From Dokdonella sp. (GTDB taxonomy: Bacteria > Pseudomonadota > Gammaproteobacteria > Xanthomonadales > Rhodanobacteraceae), in the NCBI RefSeq assembly GCF_019634815.1, contig NZ_JAHCAP010000006.1:1-64000 (forward strand): a stretch of DNA of 64,000 bases, written 5' to 3'. The first letter of the stretch is position 1. The number at the start of each line of letters is the position of its first letter. This document shows positions 29,041 to 38,225 of this stretch, piece by piece. The notes beneath the pieces were generated by a model, which saw only the letters and a program-made list of their open reading frames with translations, did no database searches and had not been told where the DNA came from. Position numbers and translations under genes: made by a program.

Positions 29041-30384
29041 TCAACGCGCCTTGGCCGCGGCCTTGGCCAGCCGATCGGCCTTGAGCAAGCCAAGCGCGGC
29101 AGCAATCGGCTCGACCGGCAGTGCACTGTCATCGGCCGGCGCACACTTGAGCAACAACGCGCGCACAGCCGCAACGTCGCCGCCAGCCTCGACCAGTGCC
29201 GCGCTCAGCAGGCCGGCGTCCCTGGGTGCGCCGAAACCGCGACTGGCAAGCAACACCGTGCCATCGATGTCGCTGAGCTTGAAATGGAACTTGCCGTCGG
29301 CCTCGCGATAGCTCTTGAGCTGGGGCAGCGCAGCGCCCGCATTTGTCTTGCCGGTGGTGACGGTTGTGCCCGCGTCGACGAGGCGGCGGATGCCGACCGC
29401 ATGGCGCAACCTCGCGAGCAGGGGCACGCTGCGCGCGCGCGCCTTGGCCGCACCTGCGTGCAGCAGTTCTTCGATGCGCGCGGGATGCGCCATCAACGCG
29501 TCGTAGCGCTCGCGCAGTGGCGCGAGCTCACTCTCGACGCGCTCGTACAGTTTCTGCTTGGCCTCGCCCCAACCGATGCCTTCGGCGAACGCGACGCGCA
29601 TCGCCGCGGTTTCCGCGGGCGTGGCAAAGGCTTGATACAGCGCAAACAGATTCGAGCCTTCGGTGTCCTTGGCTTCGCCGGGCGCGCGCGAATCGGTGAC
29701 GATGCCCATGATCGCGCTGCGCAGCTTCGCAGGCGGCTCGAACAGCGGAATCGTGTTGTTGTAGCTCTTGGACATCTTGCGTCCGTCGGTGCCGGGCAAG
29801 GTGGCGACGTTTTCCTCGATGCGCGCCTCGGGCAGGGTGAAATATTCGTCGGCATAGAGATGGTTGAAGCGCTGGCCGATGTCGCGCGCCATCTCGATGT
29901 GCTGGATCTGATCACGCCCGACCGGCACCTCGTGCGCATTGAAGATGAGGATGTCGGCTGCCATCAACACCGGGTACATGTACAGGCCGGCGTTGATACC
30001 GGCATCGACATCCTCGCCTGCTGCCATGTTCGCGTCGACCGCGGCCTTGTAGGCATGCGCGCGGTTGAGCAGGCCCTTGGCGGTGACGCAGGTGAGCAGC
30101 CAGGTGAGTTCGGGAATCTCCGCAATGTCGGATTGGCGATAGAAGAACACCTTGTCCGGATCGAGGCCGCAGGCCAGCCAGGTCGCGGCGATTTCGAGCG
30201 TGGAGCGCTGCACGCGCGCCGGATCGCCGCACTTGATCAGTGCGTGATAGTCGGCAAGGAAATAGAACGACTCGGCATCCTCGCGCCGGCTCGCGGCGAT
30301 CGCCGGGCGCACCGCACCGACGTAGTTGCCCAGATGCGGCGTGCCCGAAGTGGTGATGCCGGTGAGAATGCGTCGCTTGTGCAT
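29041..30384 (-). CDS. trpS: Tryptophan-tRNA ligase with extra C-terminal domain
   Basis: Encodes 447 residues, about 110 more than the standard 330-residue bacterial TrpRS. Class I signature TPHLGNY near residue 15 (HIGH-like), GRDQIQHIE in the middle, and KMSKS at about 202-206 (GRKMSKSYNN) are intact. Residues beyond about 330 hold a DUF1508/YegP-like tail (KFHFKLSDIDGTVLLASRGFG). This is a known extended proteobacterial form. It charges tRNA-Trp in the cytoplasm. ATG at 30384; single gene divergent from the secreted protein at 30594. Confidence 0.94.
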   Translation of the reverse strand: MHKRRILTGITTSGTPHLGNYVGAVRPAIAASRREDAESFYFLADYHALIKCGDPARVQRSTLEIAATWLACGLDPDKVFFYRQSDIAEIPELTWLLTCVTAKGLLNRAHAYKAAVDANMAAGEDVDAGINAGLYMYPVLMAADILIFNAHEVPVGRDQIQHIEMARDIGQRFNHLYADEYFTLPEARIEENVATLPGTDGRKMSKSYNNTIPLFEPPAKLRSAIMGIVTDSRAPGEAKDTEGSNLFALYQAFATPAETAAMRVAFAEGIGWGEAKQKLYERVESELAPLRERYDALMAHPARIEELLHAGAAKARARSVPLLARLRHAVGIRRLVDAGTTVTTGKTNAGAALPQLKSYREADGKFHFKLSDIDGTVLLASRGFGAPRDAGLLSAALVEAGGDVAAVRALLLKCAPADDSALPVEPIAAALGLLKADRLAKAAAKAR

Positions 30385-30593
30385 GGCGGGGTGTCTTGGA
30401 CAGCGGGTGGGATGCCGGCGCGGGCTGGCCGATGGCTTTGCGCGTGGCGGGGTGCCGCGGCGCGCGCGGCGGGCCGTCGGCGCTGCGATTCCATCAAGGT
30501 CAGGCGCAATCCTATCCCGCCCGGCCCGAAGCGCTCAAACCCCGCAGCCCGTACCGGCGCGTTGCATGCCCCGAACCCAACCGGAGATGCGCC

Positions 30594-31430
30594 ATGCGCC
30601 ACCTGATCTGCGCCACCCTGATCGCCTTCGCCACCACCGCTGCGTTGCCGGCCCAGGCGGGCCGCATCGTCGACATGAACGTCGTCGACCGCGACACCGG
30701 CGCAAGCTTGCCGACCTGGCGCGCCAACGGCCAGGTCTACGTGGCCGGTACGCCTGGCCATCGCTACAGCGTGCGCCTCACCAACCGCAGCGGCGGTCGC
30801 GTGCTCGCCGTGCTCAGCGTCGATGGCGTGAATGCGACCACCGGCGAAACCGCCAGTTCCGACCAGGGTGGCTACGTGCTGCAGCCGTGGCAGAGCATCG
30901 ACATCGCAGGATGGCGCAAGAGCCTCGACGAGATCGCCCAGTTCAACTTCACCGCCCTGCCCAACAGCTATGCCGCGCGTACCGGCCGCCCCGCCAATGT
31001 CGGCGTGATCGGCGTCGCCGTGTTCACCGAACGTGAGCGCTACTGGGAACGAAAGGATCAGATCGCCCGGGAAGCCGCGCCGCCGTCACCCGCACCGAGG
31101 TACCCGGCGGCAGGCGCCCGCGCCGAGGAAGCCGAATCCGCAGCAGGTGCATCTGCCGATCGCGCGCGCAGCCCGGAGGCAATGGCGCAATCGATGCCCG
31201 CGCAGCGCAAGGCCGAGCGATTGGGCACCGGGCATGGCGATCGCGAATACGCGCGGGTCGAACAGACGACCTTCGAACGCGCAACCACTCGTCCGGCCGA
31301 GGTCGTTTCGATCCGCTACGACAGCTACGCCAACCTCGTCGCCCAGGGCATCATCGTGCGCCCGATCGCACGCAGCACGCCGCAGCCCTTCCCCAACGAC
31401 TTCGTGCCCGATCCGCCGGCCTATCGTTGA
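30594..31430 (+). CDS. Secreted protein of unknown function
   Basis: Encodes 278 residues. ATG 30594 has ggag about eight bases upstream; the frame extends to 30396 but upstream codons overlap a GC-rich trpS leader and were rejected. The N-terminus is a cleavable signal peptide (hydrophobic to ALPAQA-G, about residue 21). The mature part contains a beta-rich module (about 25-140, with VDRDTGASLPTWRANGQVYVAG, a phrase typical of DUF4384-like or carbohydrate-binding folds) and then a Pro/Ala/Glu-rich linker with many Arg. No catalytic motif. Periplasmic or extracellular. Confidence 0.72.
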   Translation: MRHLICATLIAFATTAALPAQAGRIVDMNVVDRDTGASLPTWRANGQVYVAGTPGHRYSVRLTNRSGGRVLAVLSVDGVNATTGETASSDQGGYVLQPWQSIDIAGWRKSLDEIAQFNFTALPNSYAARTGRPANVGVIGVAVFTERERYWERKDQIAREAAPPSPAPRYPAAGARAEEAESAAGASADRARSPEAMAQSMPAQRKAERLGTGHGDREYARVEQTTFERATTRPAEVVSIRYDSYANLVAQGIIVRPIARSTPQPFPNDFVPDPPAYR

Positions 31431-31448
31431 GGCCGGGCCGAACGAGCG

Positions 31449-31475
31449 GTCATCCCGGCGAAAGCCGGGATCTGG
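31449..31475. repeat. Short palindromic repeat in a convergent junction
   Basis: The sequence gtcatcccggcgaaagccgggatctgg has arms atcccggc/gccgggat and matches the widespread 'gtcattcccgcgaaagcgggaatccag' intergenic repeat. It lies between two convergent genes (secreted protein end 31430, mutM end 31589) and could act as a bidirectional terminator or REP. Confidence 0.55.
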
Positions 31476-31588
31476 CTCTTGCGTGAAGCATCCAGGCGTA
31501 TGGCTTCGAGCTAGAGCGCCCCTTCGGCCAACGAGCGTGCCTGAATTGGCGAGCAAGGATTGCTCTCACGTCAACGCCGTGCCTGGCA

Positions 31589-32401
31589 TCAACGCTGACA
31601 ACGCGAACACCAATAGGTCGAGCGCTGACCGACCACAGCGCAACGAACCGGCGTGCCGCAGTCGCGGCACGCCTCGCCTTCATGGCCATACACCGCAAGT
31701 TCCTGCTCGAAATAGCCCGGCGCGCCATCAGGTGTGATGAAGTCGCGCAAGGTGGTGCCGCCGCGTTCGATCGCGCGGGCGAGGATCCCCTTGATCGCCT
31801 GCGCCAGATGCGCGTAACGCTCGCGCGACACCGCACCGGCCGCGCGCAGCGGATGGATGCCCGCGGCGAACAGCGCCTCACTCGCGTAGATGTTGCCAAC
31901 GCCCACCACCACCGCCTGATCCATGATGAAGGTCTTGACTGCGGCCTTGCGCCCGCGTGAGCGAGTCCACAGCGCGTCGCCATCAAACGCATCCGACAAG
32001 GGCTCGGGGCCCAAGTCCTGCAGCAATTCATGTGTCGTTCCCGGCGCCTGCCAGAGCTGGCAACCGAAGCGGCGCGGATCGGTGTAACGCAGCACGCGCC
32101 CGGCATCGAGTCGCCAATCGACATGATCATGTGCGCCGATCGGCGTCCGCGCCGGCAGCACGCGCAAACTCCCCGACATGCCCAGATGCAACACCGCGCT
32201 GCCGACCGGCGTGTGCACGAGCAGGTACTTCGCGCGCCGCTCGATCGCCTCGATGCGCTGACCCGGCAGGTCGCGGATCAAGGCGCGTGCAACCGGCCAG
32301 CGCAACTGCCGCTGACGCACCTCGACCGCGAGTACGCGATGACCAAGCAGATGGGGTTCGAGACCCCGGCGCGTGGTTTCGACTTCGGGCAGCTCAGGCA
32401 T
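31589..32401 (-). CDS. mutM: Formamidopyrimidine-DNA glycosylase
   Basis: Encodes 270 residues from ATG 32401, which gives the invariant N-terminal MPELPEVET that becomes Pro after Met removal (the catalytic nucleophile). The glycosylase core and H2TH segment are followed by a C-terminal zinc finger CRDCGTP...CSRCQ. It removes 8-oxoguanine and formamidopyrimidines in base-excision repair. An ATG three codons upstream (32410) was not used because the N-terminal Pro2 must follow the initiator Met. Confidence 0.97.
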   Translation of the reverse strand: MPELPEVETTRRGLEPHLLGHRVLAVEVRQRQLRWPVARALIRDLPGQRIEAIERRAKYLLVHTPVGSAVLHLGMSGSLRVLPARTPIGAHDHVDWRLDAGRVLRYTDPRRFGCQLWQAPGTTHELLQDLGPEPLSDAFDGDALWTRSRGRKAAVKTFIMDQAVVVGVGNIYASEALFAAGIHPLRAAGAVSRERYAHLAQAIKGILARAIERGGTTLRDFITPDGAPGYFEQELAVYGHEGEACRDCGTPVRCAVVGQRSTYWCSRCQR

Positions 32402-32442
32402 CAGGCGCACCGTGATGCCGCGGCGGATGGGGGCTCATGTTT

Positions 32443-32823
32443 TCAGCGCTCGTCGACCTCGACCACCACCGCAGTCCCGTAGCAGAGCACTTCGGTGAGG
32501 CCGGCCATCACGTCGGTGGCGTCGTAACGCATGCCGATGATCGCATTCGCATTGCGCTGGCGTGCGTGCATGAGCATGTCACGATAGGTTTCGGCGCGCG
32601 CCTGCTCGCACAGCTCGGTGAAGACGGTGATGTTGCCGCCGAAGATCGATTGCAGGCCGCCGAAGAAATTGCCGACGATCGAGCGCGAACGCACGATGAT
32701 GCCGCGAACGATGCCGATGTTGCGCACGATCCGGTAACCGGGCAATTCGAAGGCGGTGGTGACGGTCGCGTCACTGAGCAGGATCGGTCCGTTGCGGCTG
32801 CTGGCGTTGAAGGTCTCATTCAT
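32443..32823 (-). CDS. YbjQ family (heavy-metal-binding domain) protein
   Basis: Encodes 126 residues from ATG 32823 with AGGAG eight bases upstream. It has the YbjQ/UPF0145 domain, with the diagnostic GIVRGIIVRSR and a DATDVMAGLTEVLCYGTAV tail near the C-terminus. YbjQ members are small pentameric-type cytoplasmic proteins of uncertain role. It is the last gene downstream of the DUF4340/ABC unit and is separated from it by 46 nt. Confidence 0.92.
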   Translation of the reverse strand: MNETFNASSRNGPILLSDATVTTAFELPGYRIVRNIGIVRGIIVRSRSIVGNFFGGLQSIFGGNITVFTELCEQARAETYRDMLMHARQRNANAIIGMRYDATDVMAGLTEVLCYGTAVVVEVDER

Positions 32824-32869
32824 CGCGGACTCCTTGCTGTCGGGAAATGGTGTGTGCAACCGGCATGCA

Positions 32870-33376
32870 TCATTGCGCGGCCGCGGGTGGCACCGCCATC
32901 TCGCGCTCGGCCGGTTCGAACAGCAGCGCCGAGAAGCGATCGGGTACCAGCGCGATGGTGGCGCCGGCATCGACGTAGCGATCGCCATTGATCGCATCGG
33001 TGGCACCGAAACGCAGGACCGTGGCATCGAGCGTGAGCACGGCCTGCGGCGGATCCAGGCCGATCTTGCCGGCATCGAGCGCGCCGCGCGGATGACGAAA
33101 ACGCACCGGCGCTCCGGCAATCGCCAGCAGGCGTTCGACCGCGGCATCGTCGGCGCGCACCGGGCTCGGTTCGCGCATCTGCCAGTGACCATCGACACGC
33201 TCGAAGCGCCGCGTGGTGCAGCCACGGCACTCCACGCGCAGGCTGCGCACCTGCGCGGGATCAATCGCGCTCAGGCGATCGACCACGTTCTCGCGGCGAA
33301 TCTGGAAATACACCGCAATGGCCAGCGCCGCGCAAATGCCGGCCAGCCACAACAGGGTGCGATGTCGACGGCGCAT
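32870..33376 (-). CDS. DUF4340-like membrane-anchored protein of the ABC/GldG cluster
   Basis: Encodes 168 residues. One N-terminal helix (about 8-24) anchors a soluble domain that would face the periplasm, with CRGC and beta-strand-rich segments. DUF4340 proteins regularly follow GldG-like genes. It starts three bases after the GldG-like stop and so probably is the last member of that operon. The role is unknown; it is shorter than many DUF4340 proteins (often ~300 residues), so it may be a half-size form. Confidence 0.78.
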   Translation of the reverse strand: MRRRHRTLLWLAGICAALAIAVYFQIRRENVVDRLSAIDPAQVRSLRVECRGCTTRRFERVDGHWQMREPSPVRADDAAVERLLAIAGAPVRFRHPRGALDAGKIGLDPPQAVLTLDATVLRFGATDAINGDRYVDAGATIALVPDRFSALLFEPAEREMAVPPAAAQ

Positions 33377-33379
33377 CGA

Positions 33380-34744
33380 TCAATGCCGCCGGCGCCGCCA
33401 GGTGATGCCGAGGCCGAACGCGATCAGCAGCAGGGGCAGGCCGACGAGGAACAGCAGGGCCAGCGCCGTCAATTGGCCTTGCGTGAGTTTGAGCTCACGG
33501 TCGGGCGCACTGCGATCGGGCACGCTGACCTGCGCATCGTCACCCAGCAGCCAATCGAAGATGCGTTGGCCGTAGTCGCGATTGCCACCATTGCCGAGGA
33601 AACTGTTGGACAGGAAATCGCCATCCCCGATCACCACCATGCGCTGTTCGCGCCGATCCGGCCGCGGCGAAGTGCGACTGAGTGCGAAACCGATGTCGAG
33701 CGGGCCGGGAATCTCGCCTGCATCGGCATCCTGACGCACGTTGCCGGCAGCTTCGCCGGCCTTGGGAATGTGGCCAGTCTCGTTCCAGGACTTTGCGCTC
33801 GTGCGCAGCAGCGGCGAGGCCGCGAAGCGTGCGCCGGTGATCTGTGCCAGCGCGGCCGGTTGCGGAAACAGCGTGGTCAGCACGAAGCCGGCATTGATTG
33901 CCTGCACGGGATACTGATTGATCGCGACGAAGCTTGGATCGGACAGGCCAAATGCCTGACCGCTGCCATCGACGACCGTGCCCGGCAGCACGCGGATGCC
34001 GAGCGTCTGTGCCAGATGGTCGAGACCACCGCCCTCGGCGAGCGCAGGCTCGCCCGGCTCGATCAACCACAGCAAGGCGCCACCGCGTTCGATGTAGGCG
34101 TCGAGCGCCGCGACGATGCCCGGTGCGAGCGCAATCTGCGGTGTGGCGATCACCAGCAGGTCGGTGTTGTCGGGCACGCGGCCGGTGTTGGCGAGCGGCA
34201 GCGTGACCACGTTGATGCCGCGTTCGCCGAGCGTGGCGACGAATTGGCCGAGATCGGCATTGGCCTTGCCCAGCGGCGCACGCTCGCCCTCGCCTTCGAG
34301 GAAGGCGACGATGCGCTGACGCGCACGCGACAGGCGCAGCAGGGCGCTCGAAAACTCGGACTCGCCGAGCACCTTGAGGCGTTCGCTGCGCCCTTGATAG
34401 CGCAGGTCGAGTTCGCCATCGAGACTGACGCCTGCCGCGCGCATCGCCGCGGGGTCGGCGTCGGGATCGACGAAGCGCAAGCTCAGATCCGGTTTGGCGC
34501 GGTGATAGCGCTCGACGAAATTGGCGACTACTTCGCGCAGCCCGCCTTGGGTGCGCGCATAGCTCACCACTTCGACCGGCCCGTCGAGTTGGGCAAGCAG
34601 ACTCAGGCTCGCTGGCGACAGACTCGCCGACTGCGCGTGGCTCCAGTCGCGTTCGAAGCCGAAGCGCGTGCTCAAGAATCCGAGCAGTCCGGCGATCACC
34701 AAGACCAGCAAGGCGTACAGCAGCGAACCGAAGCGCTCCATCAT
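33380..34744 (-). CDS. GldG-like ABC transporter auxiliary protein
   Basis: Encodes 454 residues with a hydrophobic segment near each end (about 8-25 and 430-448) flanking a large periplasmic domain, the GldG/DUF4350-type layout (ABC-type uncharacterised transport). It includes DTDLLVIATPQ-like strands and RGGALLWLIEPGEP. In Bacteroidetes GldG is tied to gliding; in Proteobacteria the same gene set has no known motility role. The ATG overlaps the permease stop (34741-34744), and the DUF4340-like gene follows 3 nt later. Confidence 0.86.
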   Translation of the reverse strand: MMERFGSLLYALLVLVIAGLLGFLSTRFGFERDWSHAQSASLSPASLSLLAQLDGPVEVVSYARTQGGLREVVANFVERYHRAKPDLSLRFVDPDADPAAMRAAGVSLDGELDLRYQGRSERLKVLGESEFSSALLRLSRARQRIVAFLEGEGERAPLGKANADLGQFVATLGERGINVVTLPLANTGRVPDNTDLLVIATPQIALAPGIVAALDAYIERGGALLWLIEPGEPALAEGGGLDHLAQTLGIRVLPGTVVDGSGQAFGLSDPSFVAINQYPVQAINAGFVLTTLFPQPAALAQITGARFAASPLLRTSAKSWNETGHIPKAGEAAGNVRQDADAGEIPGPLDIGFALSRTSPRPDRREQRMVVIGDGDFLSNSFLGNGGNRDYGQRIFDWLLGDDAQVSVPDRSAPDRELKLTQGQLTALALLFLVGLPLLLIAFGLGITWRRRRH

Positions 34745-35505
34745 GGCTGCGCGCTCCCGCGCAGGGCGTCGATGCGACGCGCGGCGAGTGCGAGTGCGAC
34801 GACGGCGACGAGCAGAAAGTAGACGAGGTCGACGCTGGCGACGATGCCGCGCAGGAAAGGTTCCAGGTGCGTCGGCAAGGCGAGGTAGTTGATGCCGGCA
34901 TTGGTGATGCCCTGCATGCGCGCACCCGCATCGACCACCGCGAGCAGGCCGGTGACCGCAATCGCCGCGCCTGCAGCGAGCGCGGGTTGCGAGGCCCAGG
35001 CCGAGCAGGCGATGCCGATTGCCGTCAGGGTCGCGGCAAACAGCAACAAACCGAGCACGCTCGCCGCGATCTTGCCCAGATCGAGCGCGGCGCCACTGAC
35101 CAGCGCGATCGGCATCAGCGCAACCAGCACCGTCAGCACGACGACGAAGCCATAGGCACCAAAAAACTTGCCGAGCACCAGACGCAAATTGGATTGCCCA
35201 CTGGCAAGGAGCAGCGGCAAGGTGCCCGCGCGGCGCTCACCGGCGATGCTGCGCATCGTCACCAGGGGCACCACGAAAGCGAGCACGTGCGAGAACGAGC
35301 GCAGCAAGGGCACCGCAACGAGATCGGTGACGCCGGGTGCATCGCGCAGGCCGCCCAGCCGCGGGGCAATCGCCAGATACGCCTGCACCGCGAGCAGGAA
35401 CTGCCAGGCCATCAGCGCCAGCACCACCGCCGCAAGCGTCCACGCGAAGGGCTGCACTGCAAGCCGCCGCCATTCATGCCGCGCCAGCAGGAAGGCGCCG
35501 CTCAT
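34741..35505 (-). CDS. ABC-2 type permease (GldF-like)
   Basis: Encodes 254 residues from ATG 35505, which overlaps the ATPase stop by ATGA. About six membrane helices are visible, with ABC-2 family features such as the amphipathic MRSIAGERRAGTLPLLLASG segment after the second helix. It pairs with the downstream-encoded GldG-like protein and the upstream ATPase to form a transporter of unknown substrate. The upstream in-frame extension to 35574 lies inside the ATPase coding sequence and is rejected. Confidence 0.88.
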   Translation of the reverse strand: MSGAFLLARHEWRRLAVQPFAWTLAAVVLALMAWQFLLAVQAYLAIAPRLGGLRDAPGVTDLVAVPLLRSFSHVLAFVVPLVTMRSIAGERRAGTLPLLLASGQSNLRLVLGKFFGAYGFVVVLTVLVALMPIALVSGAALDLGKIAASVLGLLLFAATLTAIGIACSAWASQPALAAGAAIAVTGLLAVVDAGARMQGITNAGINYLALPTHLEPFLRGIVASVDLVYFLLVAVVALALAARRIDALRGSAQP

Positions 35506-36431
35506 GCGGCCTCCGCGACATCGCCGCTGGCGATTTCCAGAAACGTCGATTCCAGCGACGGCGTCGCGCCGCACAGTTCGCTGAAGCGGATGCCGGATGC
35601 GAGCAGCGCGGCCGGCAAATCCGCGCGCTGCGCGTCATCATGCAGACGCAGTTGCCACTGGCCCGCGGCCAGCGCATGCGCCTCCGCGACTTGCGGCACA
35701 CGCGACCACTGGACGGCATCGATATCCCCGATCGACGTGATCCGCACGAGCGCGGGTTCGGTGGCCCGCACCGCACCGACATGGCGGATGCGGCCACGAT
35801 GCAGGATCGCAACCTCATCGCAGCAGGCGACCACGTCGGACAGGACATGGGTCGAGAGGATCAGCGCATGGTTCTGGCCGAGGCTGCGGATCAACTCGCG
35901 CAGGCGCAGCGCCTGCACGGGATCGAGGCCCGAAGCCGGCTCGTCGAGCACGATCAAACCCGGCTCGTGCACGATCGCCTGCGCCACGCCGACGCGCTGA
36001 CGAAATCCCTTGGACAGATTGCCGAGCAGGCGCCGTTCGACTTCGCCCAGATCGCAGCGCTCGATCGCGCGCGCCACCGCCGCACTGACCGCGTTGCGGG
36101 CAACGCCATGCAGGCGCGCACAGAAATCGAGGTACTCGCGCACATTCAGTTCTGCATGCAGCGGCGGCGTTTCCGGCAGGTAGCCGATGCAGCGCTGCGC
36201 GAGCTGCGGCTTTTCCTGCAGATCGGCAGCGTCGATCAGCACCTGTCCGCTGCTCGGTGCGAGCACGCCCGCGATCATGCGCAAACTGGTGGTCTTGCCC
36301 GCACCGTTGACGCCGAGCAGGCCGAGGGTGCGGTTGCGCGCGAGGCTCAAGTTGAGACCATGCACGAGCTCACGGCCAGCGGCGCGGCGGCTGACCTCAC
36401 GCAGTTCGAGCAGGGGGGGTGGACTGGTCAT
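35502..36431 (-). CDS. ABC transporter ATP-binding protein (GldA-like)
   Basis: Encodes 309 residues from ATG 36431. Walker A is GVNGAGKTT (about 39-47), the signature is LSKGFRQRV, Walker B is LIVLDEP, followed by the H-loop STHVL. The C-terminal ~80 residues form the typical accessory domain of drug/gliding-type ATPases. First gene of a four-gene operon: ATPase, permease (ATGA), GldG-like (ATGA), DUF4340. The start lies 105 nt from the divergent desaturase ATG. Confidence 0.92.
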   Translation of the reverse strand: MTSPPPLLELREVSRRAAGRELVHGLNLSLARNRTLGLLGVNGAGKTTSLRMIAGVLAPSSGQVLIDAADLQEKPQLAQRCIGYLPETPPLHAELNVREYLDFCARLHGVARNAVSAAVARAIERCDLGEVERRLLGNLSKGFRQRVGVAQAIVHEPGLIVLDEPASGLDPVQALRLRELIRSLGQNHALILSTHVLSDVVACCDEVAILHRGRIRHVGAVRATEPALVRITSIGDIDAVQWSRVPQVAEAHALAAGQWQLRLHDDAQRADLPAALLASGIRFSELCGATPSLESTFLEIASGDVAEAA

Positions 36432-36535
36432 CGAATGCCGATTGTCAAAGCACGTGGCACCCGCGGGCAAGCCCGGCAGCGATCCGCCCATGCTCGCGCT
36501 ATAGTCGGCATCCGTTTTTCGCTGCGTACCCGTCC

Positions 36536-37744
36536 ATGTCCGATTGGTTGCTGTCATTTGCCGCGCGCGGCTACACCCAGGCCTCGTGGGCGACATGGAT
36601 TGTCTACCTGCTGGTCGTGACCCAGCTCACGATCTTCACCGTCACGCTCTACCTGCATCGCTGCCAGACCCATCGCGGCGTGGATTTTCATCCAGCGCTG
36701 GCGCACTTTTTCCGCTTCTGGTCGTGGCTGAGCACCGGCATGGTCACGCGCGAGTGGGTGGCGATCCATCGCAAGCATCACGCCAAGGTCGAGACCAACG
36801 AGGACCCGCACAGCCCGCAGATCCACGGCATCGGTACCGTGTTCTGGCAGGGCGTCGAGCTTTACCGCATCGCCAGCCACAACCGCGACGACATGGAAAA
36901 GTACGGTCGCGGCACGCCCGACGACTGGATCGAGCGCGCGCTCTATTCGAGACATGCCTCGCTGGGTCCGGCACTCATGGCACTCATCGACCTCGCCCTG
37001 TTCGGCGCGGTCGGCGGCGTGATCTGGGCGATCCAGATGTTGTGGATCCCGTTCTGGGCCGCGGGTTTCGTCAACGGCATCGGTCACTGGTGGGGCTATC
37101 GCAATTTCGAATCGGCCGACACTTCGACCAATGTCTCGCCGTGGGGCGTGTGGATCGGCGGCGAGGAACTGCACAACAACCATCACGCGTTTCCGAGTTC
37201 GGCCAAGTTCGCGCTGCGCCGTTTCGAATTCGACATCGGCTGGGCGGCAATCCGCGGCCTGCAAACGCTTGGCCTTGCCAAGGTGCTGCGTGTGGCACCC
37301 ACGCTCGACATCCGTGCCAATGTGAGCCTGCCCGACACCGAGACGGTCAAGGCCCTGCTCGCGCACCGCTTCCGCGTGATGAGCGACTACTTCGGCGGCG
37401 TGATCGCGCCGACGCTGCGCGAGGAAGCGGGCAAGGCTGGCGCCAACCTCAAGGCGCTGCCGCGCCGCCTGCGCCGCGCACTCGGAAACGGCGGGCGCTG
37501 GCTCGATGCGGCCTCGCGCGAACGCATGAGCGCGTTCACCGAACGCTGCCCGCAACTGCGCACCGTCTGCGAATTCCGTGCGCGCCTGGCCGCACTCACC
37601 GAACGCAACGGCCGCAACGCCGAAGCCTTGCTCGAAGCGCTCACCGCCTGGTGCCGCGAAGCCGAAGCCACCGGCATCCGCGCGCTCGCCGATTTCGCCG
37701 CGCGGCTCAAGGGTTATCGACTCGCGGGTGAAGCGGCAGGTTGA
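36536..37744 (+). CDS. Acyl-CoA / fatty acid desaturase (delta-9 type)
   Basis: Encodes 402 residues from ATG 36536. The three histidine boxes of membrane di-iron desaturases are intact: HRCQTHR near 42-48, HRKHH near 79-83 and HNNHH near 219-223, with about four membrane helices. It introduces a cis double bond in saturated chains. About 130 extra residues follow the catalytic core (from ~275), a soluble helical tail with TERC and WCREAEATGI, seen in many gammaproteobacterial desaturases. A TATAGT at 36500-36505 could be its -10. Confidence 0.92.
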   Translation: MSDWLLSFAARGYTQASWATWIVYLLVVTQLTIFTVTLYLHRCQTHRGVDFHPALAHFFRFWSWLSTGMVTREWVAIHRKHHAKVETNEDPHSPQIHGIGTVFWQGVELYRIASHNRDDMEKYGRGTPDDWIERALYSRHASLGPALMALIDLALFGAVGGVIWAIQMLWIPFWAAGFVNGIGHWWGYRNFESADTSTNVSPWGVWIGGEELHNNHHAFPSSAKFALRRFEFDIGWAAIRGLQTLGLAKVLRVAPTLDIRANVSLPDTETVKALLAHRFRVMSDYFGGVIAPTLREEAGKAGANLKALPRRLRRALGNGGRWLDAASRERMSAFTERCPQLRTVCEFRARLAALTERNGRNAEALLEALTAWCREAEATGIRALADFAARLKGYRLAGEAAG

Positions 37745-38225
37745 GCTGCGTCGATTCGCGGAAATTCGGTATTGCTTGGCGAAGGGGAAAAGCGACAACG
37801 GGCAACCTTGTCAGACTCGCTGAAGTCAGCCCGGTGTTTCGCCCTCACCCCGCGTGGCGAGGCCCGCAGGACGAGTCGGTGGCGAAGCCACTTGGCGAGA
37901 CCGAAGGGATCGACCGTTGAATGGCCAGAAGTTCGACGTCTCCCAACAAGGCGCCGTCGCTTGCGAAAACCGACAGCGTCACGCACCAATCCACGTCCTG
38001 CCGCCGCACTCGCAAACGCTCGACGTCACGTCGCAAGAACTCATCGGCGCGCCACTGCGACGCGCCGGCAAGCGCGAAGTAATTCCCTCTGAAGCAATTA
38101 CCTCCGTCCCCTTTATCCAAGGTGCGCGCAACCGTGCGCCATTGCGAAGAATTCACGGTGACAAATGGATACACTCGGCTGAATTCCCAGGCTGTTCGTC
38201 GAAAACTGACGCAAGGAAGACTCCC
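37745..38225. other. 481-nt non-coding stretch, possible dispersed repeat
   Basis: No gene was supported between the desaturase and the first FG-GAP-like gene. The stretch from about 37840 to 38090 contains a remnant of the 'cgccctcacccc' repeat arm, the phrase cgaagggatcgaccgttgaatgg, and a low-complexity region whose antisense frame reads like a recurrent phantom product in related genomes. It may be a dispersed intergenic repeat. The ribosome site aaggaag for the next gene is at 38211-38217. Confidence 0.4.

Noticed and set aside
32756..34822. Open frame of about 690 codons antisense to the GldG-like and DUF4340 genes
   Set aside because: The minus-strand genes have domain and operon support; this one has none.
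37854..38225. N-terminal extension of the first FG-GAP-like protein
   Set aside because: No signal peptide; the ATG at 38226 has a good ribosome site and gives a proper signal.
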